This document shows positions 18,678 through 27,019 of a stretch of 64,000 nt of DNA, in pieces. Within the stretch, counting starts at the first letter, position 1. Each line of letters begins with the position of its first letter. This DNA comes from Paenarthrobacter sp. A20 (GTDB taxonomy: Bacteria > Actinomycetota > Actinomycetes > Actinomycetales > Micrococcaceae), in contig NZ_JALJWH010000001.1 of the NCBI RefSeq assembly GCF_024168825.1, positions 2,108,001 through 2,172,000 on the forward strand, given 5' to 3'. The notes beneath the pieces were generated by a model, which saw only the letters and a list, made by a program, of their open reading frames with translations, made no database searches and was not told where the DNA came from. Position numbers and translations under genes: made by a program.

Positions 18678-20411
18678 ATGCTTGTCACCCTTATACGGCG
18701 CTACTCCAAGCCGTATTTGCCGCAGATTGTGGCCGTGCTGATCTTTCAGTTGGCATCCACCATCGCCACGCTCTACCTTCCCAGCCTCAACGCCAAAATC
18801 ATTGATGAGGGAGTTTCCCGCGGCGACACCGATTTCATCTGGCAGACCGGTGCGCTCATGCTCGCCGTCGCCCTTGGACAGGTGCTTGCTGCCATCGTCG
18901 CCGTCTACTTCGGCTCCCGCGTGGCCATGGCCATTGGGCGGGACCTGCGCCGCGGTGTTTTCCGCCAGGTCAGCAGTTTCTCCGCCCAGGACGTCAACAA
19001 GTTCGGTGCTCCCACGCTGATTACCCGTGGAACCAATGATGTCCAGCAGGTCCAGATGCTTGTGCTGATGGGCTTGAACTTCATGGTGTCCACGCCGATC
19101 ATGTGCATTGGCGGCATCATCATGGCGCTTCGCGAGGACCTCAATCTTTCCTGGCTCGTGTGGGTTTCCGTCCCGGTTCTGGTGGCGGTCGTGGGTTACC
19201 TCGTAGTCCGTCTGATGCCGCTGTTCCGTTCCATGCAGACCAAGATCGACGCCATCAACGGCGTGCTGCGCGAACAGATCATCGGTATCCGTGTAGTCCG
19301 TGCCTTCGTGCGTGAACCCCACGAGGCAAAGCGCTTCGGCGACGCCAATGAGGAACTCACTGCCGTGTCCGTGAAGATCGGCAACCTGTTCGTCCTGATG
19401 TTCCCGGCGATTGGCATGATCCTGCACCTCTCCACAGCGGCGGTGTTGTGGTTCGGTGGACAGCGCGTGGACTCGGGCGAGATGCAGGTGGGCGCGCTGA
19501 CGGCGTTCCTCCAGTACCTGTTGCAGATCCTGATGGCAGTCATGATGGGCACGTTCATGGCCATGATGATTCCCCGCGCTTCTGTTTGTGCAGACCGTAT
19601 TGGCGAGGTGCTCGACGTCGAGCCTTCCATTCACAACCCCACCTCACCTGTGGTGCCGGCCGAGAAGAAGGGACGCGTGGAGTTCCGCGACGTCACGTTC
19701 AAGTACCCCGGTGCCGAGGCGCCAGTGCTGAGCAACATTTCCTTCACCGCGGAGCCCGGCAAGACCCTGGCCATCATCGGCTCCACGGGTGCCGGTAAGA
19801 CCACCCTGGTTTCGTTGCTGCCGCGGCTTTACGACGTCGCTTCCGGTCACGTGCTGCTCGACGGCGTCCCCGTCACCGACATGGATGCCTCCGAGATCAC
19901 CAGCCGCGTGTCGGCCGTGCCGCAGAGGCCATATCTGTTCTCAGGGACCATCGAGCACAACCTGCGCTTCGGCAAGCCGGACGCCACCGACGAGGAACTG
20001 TGGGATGCGCTGGAAACCGCGCAGGCCAAGGGATTCGTCGAGGAGAAGTCCTCAGGCCTGAACCGGCGCATTGCCCAGGGCGGAACCAACGTCTCCGGTG
20101 GCCAGCGCCAGAGGCTGTCCATTGCCAGGGCCCTGGTGACGAAACCGAATGTGTACCTGTTCGACGATTCATTCTCTGCCTTGGACGTCGCGACGGACGC
20201 CCGGCTTCGAAAGGCCTTGAAGGCCAAAACCCGAGAGGCGACGGTCATCATAGTGGCCCAGCGCGTCTCCACCATCGCGGATGCGGACGAGATCCTGGTG
20301 CTGGATAACGGCCGCATCGTTGACCGCGGAACGCACGACGAACTCCTGGAGACGTCACCCACGTACCAGGAAATCGTTGAATCCCAGCTGAGCGTGGAGG
20401 AAGTGGCATGA
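18678..20411 (+). CDS. Heterodimeric ABC exporter, degenerate-site half
   Basis: A 577-aa half-transporter: six-helix membrane domain (residues about 1-310), then an ATPase. The ATG at 18678 is preferred over GTG 18672 because AAGGAC is better spaced. Walker A is GSTGAGKTT and the signature is NVSGGQRQRLS. The Walker B catalytic Glu is Asp (YLFDDSFSALD) and the switch His is Gln (IVAQRVST). These two substitutions mark the degenerate subunit of asymmetric exporters such as TM287/288 or BmrCD. It overlaps its partner by 4 bp. Probably a multidrug or lipid exporter. Confidence 0.9.
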   Translation: MLVTLIRRYSKPYLPQIVAVLIFQLASTIATLYLPSLNAKIIDEGVSRGDTDFIWQTGALMLAVALGQVLAAIVAVYFGSRVAMAIGRDLRRGVFRQVSSFSAQDVNKFGAPTLITRGTNDVQQVQMLVLMGLNFMVSTPIMCIGGIIMALREDLNLSWLVWVSVPVLVAVVGYLVVRLMPLFRSMQTKIDAINGVLREQIIGIRVVRAFVREPHEAKRFGDANEELTAVSVKIGNLFVLMFPAIGMILHLSTAAVLWFGGQRVDSGEMQVGALTAFLQYLLQILMAVMMGTFMAMMIPRASVCADRIGEVLDVEPSIHNPTSPVVPAEKKGRVEFRDVTFKYPGAEAPVLSNISFTAEPGKTLAIIGSTGAGKTTLVSLLPRLYDVASGHVLLDGVPVTDMDASEITSRVSAVPQRPYLFSGTIEHNLRFGKPDATDEELWDALETAQAKGFVEEKSSGLNRRIAQGGTNVSGGQRQRLSIARALVTKPNVYLFDDSFSALDVATDARLRKALKAKTREATVIIVAQRVSTIADADEILVLDNGRIVDRGTHDELLETSPTYQEIVESQLSVEEVA

Positions 20412-22486
20412 GCGAGCAGAACCAGCAGAAGAAGCGTGGCTGGGCTGCCAAGGCAGAAGCCGCCAAGGAGGCCAAGGCAACAGCCGAGGCCGAGGTGGCA
20501 ACAGAGCTGCTTGACGACGAGGACTTCGTCGAGGAGGAATACGTCCCCTCGGAAGCCGATGGCGGCATGTTCGGCGACGTCCCGGCAAAGAAGGCCAAGG
20601 AGTTCTGGCCGTCCGCCAAACGGCTTATGGGGCTGCTGAAGCCCGAGGCCGTTGGCGTGTACATCGTGATCGGGCTCGTTATCGTCTCGGTGGTCCTCAA
20701 CGTGATCGCCCCCAAGGTCCTGGGCAACGCCATGGACGTCATCTTTGGTGGTGTCATGGGAAAGCAGATCCCTGAGGGGGTCTCCCAAGAGCAGTTCGTG
20801 GAACTCATGCGCCAGCAGGGCCAGGGCAACTTTGCGGACATGGTCTCCAAGATGGAGCTCACCAACGGGATCGACTTCCCCAAGCTGACGTTCCTGATTT
20901 CGATCGTGCTGCTCATGTACTTTGTGGCCAACATCTTCCTGTGGGCCCAGGGCTGGTTGCTCAACAGGATCGTCATGCGGGTCATCAAGAAGCTCCGCAA
21001 CGATGTCCAGGCGAAGCTCAACAGGCTCCCGCTGAACTACTTCGACACCCGCCAGCGCGGCGACATCCTGTCCCGCGTGACCAACGACGTCGACAACGTC
21101 CAGCAAGGTCTGCAGCAGGCATTCTCCCAGTTGGTCAGCTCAGTGCTCACGGTCCTTGGCATCACGGTCATGATGTTCATCGTGTCCTGGGAGTTGGCGC
21201 TGATCGCGCTGATCGCCCTGCCGTTGTCCGGCATTGTGGCGGGTGTTATTGGTGCCCGCAGCCAGAAACTCTTCGCAGCACAGTGGAAGAACACCGGCGC
21301 ATTGAACGGCCAGATCGAAGAATCGTTCTCCGGCCACGATCTTGTGAAGGTCTTCGGGCGCGATGCCGACATGCTGGAGCGTTTCGACGCCAAGAACGAG
21401 GAACTCTACAAGGCCTCCTTCGGTGCGCAGTTCGTGTCCGGTGTGATCTTCCCGGCCATGAACTTTGTTTCTTACCTGTCCTACGTCGGGATCGCCGTGG
21501 TGGGTGGCCTCCGGGTTGCCTCGGGCTCCATGAGCCTGGGCGACGCCACGGCATTCATCCAGTACTCGCGTGAGTTCACCCAGCCGCTGGGCCAGATCGC
21601 CGGTATGGCGAACATGCTCCAGTCCGGCGTGGCCTCTGCCGAGCGCGTCTTCGAGTTCCTTGATGCTGATGAAGAAGTCGAAGAGAACGGCACCCGCCAC
21701 CTGCCCTCCAAGACTGACGGCCACGTTGAGTTCGAGCACGTCTCGTTCAGCTATGTGGAGGACAAGCCGCTCATTGAAGACCTGTCCTTCGCAGCGGAGC
21801 CTGGCCATACCGTTGCGATCGTAGGACCCACGGGCGCCGGCAAGACCACCTTGGTGAACCTCGTGATGCGTTTCTACGAGCTCAACGCCGGCCGGATCAC
21901 TTTGGATGGGGTGGACATCAAGGACCTCACCCGTTCCGAACTGCGCTCCAAGGTGGGCATGGTGTTGCAGGATGCCTGGCTGTTCGGCGGGACCATCTAC
22001 GACAACATCAAATACGGCAAGCTGGACGCCACCGAAGAGCAGATCATGGAGGCGGCCAAGGCCACCTACGTGGACCGCTTCGTACGTGCGCTCCCGGACG
22101 GATACCAGACGATCATCGACGAAGAAGGAAACAACGTCAGCGCCGGTGAAAAGCAGCTCATCACCATCGCCCGTGCCTTCGTCTCCGATCCTTCGCTCCT
22201 GATCCTGGATGAAGCCACGAGCTCCGTGGACACCCGCACCGAGTTGCTGTTGCAGAAGGCCATGGCCGCCCTCCGCACGGACCGGACGAGCTTCGTGATC
22301 GCCCACCGTCTCTCCACCATCCGCGACGCCGACACCATCCTGGTGATGGAGAACGGCAAGATCGTGGAGCAAGGCAACCACACCCAGCTGCTCGCCCTCC
22401 AAGGCGCGTACTACCGGTTGTACATGTCGCAGTTCGCAGGCGAGGAAGAGACCGCTGTGGATGATTCGACGGCGGTGCACAGCTGA
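20408..22486 (+). CDS. Heterodimeric ABC exporter, catalytic half
   Basis: A 692-aa half-transporter whose first 75 residues are a charged Ala/Lys/Glu-rich cytoplasmic extension. The ATPase is catalytically complete: GPTGAGKTT, LLILDEATSSVD with the Glu, and VIAHRLST with the switch His. Its signature loop is altered to NVSAGEKQL, as expected when it pairs with the degenerate partner. The membrane domain carries the typical LPLNYFDTRQRGDILSRVTN coupling region. The ATGA overlap with the preceding gene indicates 1:1 expression. Confidence 0.9.
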   Translation: MSEQNQQKKRGWAAKAEAAKEAKATAEAEVATELLDDEDFVEEEYVPSEADGGMFGDVPAKKAKEFWPSAKRLMGLLKPEAVGVYIVIGLVIVSVVLNVIAPKVLGNAMDVIFGGVMGKQIPEGVSQEQFVELMRQQGQGNFADMVSKMELTNGIDFPKLTFLISIVLLMYFVANIFLWAQGWLLNRIVMRVIKKLRNDVQAKLNRLPLNYFDTRQRGDILSRVTNDVDNVQQGLQQAFSQLVSSVLTVLGITVMMFIVSWELALIALIALPLSGIVAGVIGARSQKLFAAQWKNTGALNGQIEESFSGHDLVKVFGRDADMLERFDAKNEELYKASFGAQFVSGVIFPAMNFVSYLSYVGIAVVGGLRVASGSMSLGDATAFIQYSREFTQPLGQIAGMANMLQSGVASAERVFEFLDADEEVEENGTRHLPSKTDGHVEFEHVSFSYVEDKPLIEDLSFAAEPGHTVAIVGPTGAGKTTLVNLVMRFYELNAGRITLDGVDIKDLTRSELRSKVGMVLQDAWLFGGTIYDNIKYGKLDATEEQIMEAAKATYVDRFVRALPDGYQTIIDEEGNNVSAGEKQLITIARAFVSDPSLLILDEATSSVDTRTELLLQKAMAALRTDRTSFVIAHRLSTIRDADTILVMENGKIVEQGNHTQLLALQGAYYRLYMSQFAGEEETAVDDSTAVHS

Positions 22487-22554
22487 GTACCGATTCACTG
22501 AAGACTGGGCAAACCGCCCAGGATTCCTTTGCACCCCAGCGCATTGAGGTCCTC

Positions 22555-22977
22555 GTGCCGATGCGCTGGGGTGACATGGACGCATACGGACACATCAACA
22601 ATGTCCAGATCGTCCGTATGTTGGAGGAAGCCCGCATCGCAGCCTTCGGGCCACCCCGCGGCGCGGGCCTTCCCGGTGTAGAGCCTCCGGCTGCCCTGTT
22701 CAACGATGTCGAAGAGGGCACCATGACCCTCGTGGTGGAGCACAAGGTCCGGTATGTCCGGACCTTGGAGTACCGCAACATTCCTGCTGTTGTGGAGATC
22801 TGGGTGGGTGCCGTCAAAGGCGCCAGCTTCGATCTTCACTACGTCATCAAGGACCCCGTTACGCGGGAGGACTGCGTCAAAGCCACCACGCATTTGGCTT
22901 TCGTCGCCGAGGACACCGGCCGGGTGCTCAGGCTCACCACGGAACAAAAGGAAAAGCTCGGGCGCTACCAAGCCTGA
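22555..22977 (+). CDS. Hot-dog acyl-CoA thioesterase (4HBT type)
   Basis: From GTG 22555 it is 140 aa and holds the whole 4-hydroxybenzoyl-CoA thioesterase-like domain, starting at PMRWGDMDAYGHINNVQ with the catalytic Asp. The frame is open further upstream with plausible sequence (TDSLKTGQTAQDSFAPQRIEV) back to a CTG at 22483 that overlaps the ABC-exporter stop, so a rare CTG start is possible. It probably hydrolyses acyl-CoA esters. The close spacing suggests co-transcription with the exporter. Confidence 0.8.
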   Translation: MPMRWGDMDAYGHINNVQIVRMLEEARIAAFGPPRGAGLPGVEPPAALFNDVEEGTMTLVVEHKVRYVRTLEYRNIPAVVEIWVGAVKGASFDLHYVIKDPVTREDCVKATTHLAFVAEDTGRVLRLTTEQKEKLGRYQA

Positions 22978-22978
22978 C

Positions 22979-23041
22979 GAGTTTTTGTACAGGTGATGCC
23001 CTTAAGGAGCCTTCTTAGGGGCATTACCTGTACAAAAACTC
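22979..23041. repeat. 63-bp near-perfect palindrome
   Basis: Arms 22979-23006 and 23014-23041 (28 nt each) are inverse complements with two mismatches around a 7-nt centre. The outer ends GAGTTTTTGTAC and GTACAAAAACTC are exact. It begins just after the thioesterase stop and ends 16 bp before cutC. It may be a bidirectional terminator, a regulatory hairpin or a small mobile palindromic unit. Confidence 0.85.
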
Positions 23042-23057
23042 CGCGTAGAGTTTCAGC

Positions 23058-23822
23058 ATGAAACTTGAAATTGCCGTGGTCAGTGCCGCCGGTGCAGGTA
23101 CCGCCGCCGCCGAAGGCGCCAACCGCGTTGAGCTCTGCAGCAGCCTGGAACTTGGTGGCATCACGCCCAGCCAAGGACTCATGGAAGCCAGCATGGAGCA
23201 CGTTGACGGCCGCTTGGAAATCCATCCCCTGATTCGCCCAAGGCCCGGCGACTTCCGGTACTCAGCGTCGGACGTGGACACCATGGTCCACGAGATCCGG
23301 CATCTTCTGGCGCAGGGAGCACGCGGGGTGGTGGTGGGGGCCCTGACTCCGCAAGGCGACGTGGACATTCACGCGATCCGGCGCCTGGTGGACGCGGCCA
23401 GGGAGGCCAACGCGGACGCCCAGCTGACCTTCCATCGCGCGATCGATCAATCCCGGGATCCGTTCGCGGCCCTGGATCAATTGCTGGATCTCGGCTTTAC
23501 CAGGGTCCTTACTTCAGGCCATGAGGCCACCGCCGGGGCGGGGCTTCAGACCTTGACCGCGATGGTGGAAAGAGCCGGCGGCGCCTTGGAAATCATGGCC
23601 GGCGGGGGACTGTCCTTGGAGGACATCCCCGCGATGCATGCAGCGGGCCTCTCCGCCGTTCACTTGTCGGCCAAGAAGACTGTCTCCACGCTGGGCGATG
23701 GCGTGATCTCCCTTGGCGCCCAGGACGGTGCCGACCCCACCGCGTACACCGTCACTGACCGCGAGATTGTCCGGGCCGCCAAGGCGAAGGTCAACGCGCT
23801 GAACCTGGCCGCCACGAAGTAG
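23058..23822 (+). CDS. cutC: CutC-family protein
   Basis: A 254-aa TIM-barrel protein with the family blocks GANRVELCSSLELGGITPS, RPRPGDFRYS and LTFHRAID. The family is called copper homeostasis protein CutC, but a direct copper role is debated and an enzyme function is possible. The 63-bp palindrome covers the space where its promoter would lie. Confidence 0.9.
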   Translation: MKLEIAVVSAAGAGTAAAEGANRVELCSSLELGGITPSQGLMEASMEHVDGRLEIHPLIRPRPGDFRYSASDVDTMVHEIRHLLAQGARGVVVGALTPQGDVDIHAIRRLVDAAREANADAQLTFHRAIDQSRDPFAALDQLLDLGFTRVLTSGHEATAGAGLQTLTAMVERAGGALEIMAGGGLSLEDIPAMHAAGLSAVHLSAKKTVSTLGDGVISLGAQDGADPTAYTVTDREIVRAAKAKVNALNLAATK

Positions 23823-23964
23823 CCCCCGTCCAGTGCCTCAAGGCAGGAATGCCAGTGAGTACGCATCGCAATAACCCTTTACGATTCTGCGGAACGCCGG
23901 GATGATGTAAGGATTCACCAAGTCGGTGAACAAGCCCCGGAAGCTACCTTCAGGAGTCCCAGCG

Positions 23965-26900
23965 ATGCCGCTGCCCACGCCGGTTTCACCGGTTGTCATG
24001 TCCCCTCCAACAACCTCCCAAAACAGCAGGAAGACAGGCCATCCGGAGGTGGCATGTGGCATCGGAACGTGGGACAAACTGCTCTACGGAAACCACCGGT
24101 TTGTGGTGGAAGCGCTGCAGGGTGAAAGCACCGGAGGAGCGCACGCGCACAGGGTAGTCCTCCCTTGGCGCCGGCAGGACCAGGACCCGGCATCCGTGGA
24201 TGTCATCGTCGTCTCGGAAGAGTCGGGCACCAGGGTGCGAAACGTGATCGTGGAAGAGGCCACGCGCGCATCGGGGACGCTGCTGTTCGAGGCCATCGAC
24301 GGCCCCGGGATCTACTTTGTGTACTACCTGCCCTACGCCATGCTGGGGAAACCGCACTATCCGCAGGCGCAGTACCTCCCGGGTCGCCCAGCGGCAGAAC
24401 CCGCGTGGGCTGCCGCCGTCGTGCGTTCTCCTTGGACGCCCGCAGCGCAAGTCGAACCGTCCCAGGCCCGTGTCCTGCGTTATGAGGCGGCCAGCGAGCG
24501 GGACTCGTTCGCGCCAATGAACTTCACCGCCCGCGCCGATGAACTGGAGGACCTCCACAGCAGCCACGCAGGCGAGGCCTTCCTGGTTTTCCCCGAGGAC
24601 CGGCTGAATCCCGTTTCCATGCGTGATGACCTACCGGCTCACTGGGTGATCGATGGACCGTCGAGGATCGTCCATGGAGCTGCCCAGCCGGGGGAGGACT
24701 TCGTGGTCCAACTTGGGCTGTACGCCTTGGAAGACGTGGACGGCGTGGACGTCCACGTGGCCTCGCCAGGAGGCGGCCACTGCATCAACACCCATGGAGT
24801 GGACCGCCTGGGTAATCCGTGGCAGAGGACGCTGACTGTTCCGGCTGGGAAGGTGCAGGCACTGTATGTGGTCCTGCCGGTCCCGTCGGAGAGCGCGGGA
24901 ACCACACTGGCGGTGGCCGTGACCATCACGGCCACCGGCCAAACGGCCCAAGAGATTGGCATCCGCTTGGACGTGGCAGCCGAAAAGGACGCAGACCCGT
25001 CGGTGGGGGCGGGCGGTTTCGGCGACCCCCGTTTCCTGCGGCGGCTGGCATGGCTGGACTCGACGGTGGCCCAGGATGCGGAGCTTGTGGAGCCGTTCAC
25101 CGCCATCACGCTGGACGAAGCGGACAGGACATTGGGAATCCTGGGCAGGACCCTTCGGCTGAACGCGTCGGGGCTTCCGGAGCAGGTGACGTCCACCTTT
25201 ACCGCAGCTGTCACCTCAACGGACGGCCCCGCCGTCGAGCTTTTTGAGGCTCCGGTGAATCTGGAGATTGAGGGGATCGACTGGAACTACTCACCGCTCA
25301 CTTTCACGGCGGAAGGGCCGGCACGGATCTCGTGGCACTGCCACTGGAATGGACAACACGGCGGCAAGGCTGCCGTATCGGTGGACCTGACCGGCGTGCT
25401 CGACGCTGACGGAACAGTCGGGTACTCGCTGCAACTCACCCCGGTGCAGACTGTGGAGGTGCCCGACGTCGGCCTGCAGCTTGGGTTCCACGAGGCTGCA
25501 GTGCCGCTCGCCATGGGCTTGGGCGTCCCGGGCGGACGGCGGCCGGAAACCCTGGACTGGACGTGGGACGTGGCCGCGAAGAACCAGGATGCGCTGTGGC
25601 TCGGTGGGGTGAACGCCGGGGTTCAGCTGGCCCTTCGGGATGGGAGCTACGAACGGCCCCTCAATACCAACTTCTACCGGGAGAAGCCTCTGGTGGAGCC
25701 GAAATCGTGGGCCAACCGGCAACCCGGCGACGGGAAGGGCGAGGTGGTGCGAGGTGGGGTTAGGCTGCGGACTGCGGGAAGCACAGTGACGGTGCGCGCC
25801 TTCAGTGGCGCCCGGACCCTCAATACGGGTGAGCCATTGCACTTCGATTTCCGGCTGCTGCTGACGCCCTTCAAGCCGATCGAGCCCGGGAAACACCTGT
25901 CCAAGCGTTACTTCCACCAGCCCGCCGACCCAGCGGACATCAAGGCGGCCGGCGCCACCGTGGTCAATGTCCACCACGCCACGGCCCCGGCTCCGTACAT
26001 CAACGACCCCCTGCTCACTGGTGACTCGCTGCGCAGATACGTTGCTGCGTGCCATCGGCATGGCCTGAAAGCCAAGATCTACAACACCGTCCGGGAACTC
26101 ACCTTCCACAGCCCGGAGTTGCTGCCGCTGATGCAACTGGATCATGAGATCTTCAGCGACGGACCGGGCAAGGGACACATCTGGCTCCAGGAGCACGCCG
26201 GGAGCGGCTACGTGTCCGCCTGGTTCGCTCCGAACGTTGAGGACATCGCAGTGGTGACCACGGGCGAGTCCCGGTGGGAGAACTTTTACGTTCGGAGCCT
26301 GGCGGAATTGGCCAAGGGTGAGGACGGGATCGACGGTATCTACCTGGACGATGTCGCGTACGATCGGCACGCCATGCTGCGTGTCCGCAAGGTCCTTGAG
26401 CGGGCTTGCGAGGCGCGCGGTGTGGACGGCCCTGAGATCGATCTCCACTCGGCCAACCAGTTCACAGCCCACGACGGCTACGCGTCCTCAGCCAATCTGT
26501 ACATGGAACAGCTGCCCTATGTGGACAGGCTATGGCTGGGGGAGTACTTCGACTACGACACCACCGATCCCGACTATTGGTTGGTTGAACTGTCCGGCAT
26601 TCCCTTTGGCCTGATGGGCGAGATGCTGGAGGGCGGCGGCAACCCGTGGCGTGGCATGGTGTTCGGCATGACTGGCCGGGCGCCTGCCGTGGACAACCGG
26701 CCCCTCTGGGAGTTCTGGGCCGAAACCGGGCTGGAGCACGCGACGATGCATGGGTTCTGGGACCACCACGCACCGGTGCGGACAAGCCACCCCGAGGTCC
26801 TTGCCACCACCTGGGTGACGGAACGCGGAATGGTCGTAGCGCTGGCTTCATGGGCCGGGCAGACTGAACATGTGAGGCTGATATTCGACGACGAAGCGGC

Positions 26901-27018
26901 CACTACCAGCGCGGATGCCCCGGCGATCCCTGGCTTCCAATCCGCCGCGAGCTACGTGCCCGGCGAGCCCATCACCCTTGAGCCGCAGCGCGGCCTCCTC
27001 CTCACGATCGGATACTGA
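23965..27018 (+). CDS. Putative glycoside hydrolase, GH123/DUF6067-like
   Basis: About 1017 aa from ATG 23965, chosen for AGGAG 8 bp upstream; GTG 23926 and ATG 23998 are alternatives. No signal peptide is seen. The first two thirds look beta-rich. The C-terminal third is TIM-barrel-like, from LSKRYFHQPADP through DGIYLDDVAYDRHAM and DLHSANQF to MEQLPYVDRLWLGEYFDYD, with many Asp/Glu candidates for catalysis. This layout resembles DUF6067/GH123-like proteins, but the activity is not identifiable. It is followed after 1 bp by a DUF5107 gene, a pairing consistent with carbohydrate metabolism. No LacI-type operator lies upstream. Confidence 0.6.
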   Translation: MPLPTPVSPVVMSPPTTSQNSRKTGHPEVACGIGTWDKLLYGNHRFVVEALQGESTGGAHAHRVVLPWRRQDQDPASVDVIVVSEESGTRVRNVIVEEATRASGTLLFEAIDGPGIYFVYYLPYAMLGKPHYPQAQYLPGRPAAEPAWAAAVVRSPWTPAAQVEPSQARVLRYEAASERDSFAPMNFTARADELEDLHSSHAGEAFLVFPEDRLNPVSMRDDLPAHWVIDGPSRIVHGAAQPGEDFVVQLGLYALEDVDGVDVHVASPGGGHCINTHGVDRLGNPWQRTLTVPAGKVQALYVVLPVPSESAGTTLAVAVTITATGQTAQEIGIRLDVAAEKDADPSVGAGGFGDPRFLRRLAWLDSTVAQDAELVEPFTAITLDEADRTLGILGRTLRLNASGLPEQVTSTFTAAVTSTDGPAVELFEAPVNLEIEGIDWNYSPLTFTAEGPARISWHCHWNGQHGGKAAVSVDLTGVLDADGTVGYSLQLTPVQTVEVPDVGLQLGFHEAAVPLAMGLGVPGGRRPETLDWTWDVAAKNQDALWLGGVNAGVQLALRDGSYERPLNTNFYREKPLVEPKSWANRQPGDGKGEVVRGGVRLRTAGSTVTVRAFSGARTLNTGEPLHFDFRLLLTPFKPIEPGKHLSKRYFHQPADPADIKAAGATVVNVHHATAPAPYINDPLLTGDSLRRYVAACHRHGLKAKIYNTVRELTFHSPELLPLMQLDHEIFSDGPGKGHIWLQEHAGSGYVSAWFAPNVEDIAVVTTGESRWENFYVRSLAELAKGEDGIDGIYLDDVAYDRHAMLRVRKVLERACEARGVDGPEIDLHSANQFTAHDGYASSANLYMEQLPYVDRLWLGEYFDYDTTDPDYWLVELSGIPFGLMGEMLEGGGNPWRGMVFGMTGRAPAVDNRPLWEFWAETGLEHATMHGFWDHHAPVRTSHPEVLATTWVTERGMVVALASWAGQTEHVRLIFDDEAATTSADAPAIPGFQSAASYVPGEPITLEPQRGLLLTIGY

Positions 27019-27019
27019 C

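Noticed and set aside
22979..23041. Copper-responsive (CopY-like) operator for cutC
   Set aside because: The ends contain GTACAGGT and ACCTGTAC, but the half-sites are too far apart and the long hairpin explains the symmetry better; CutC itself is not firmly a copper protein.
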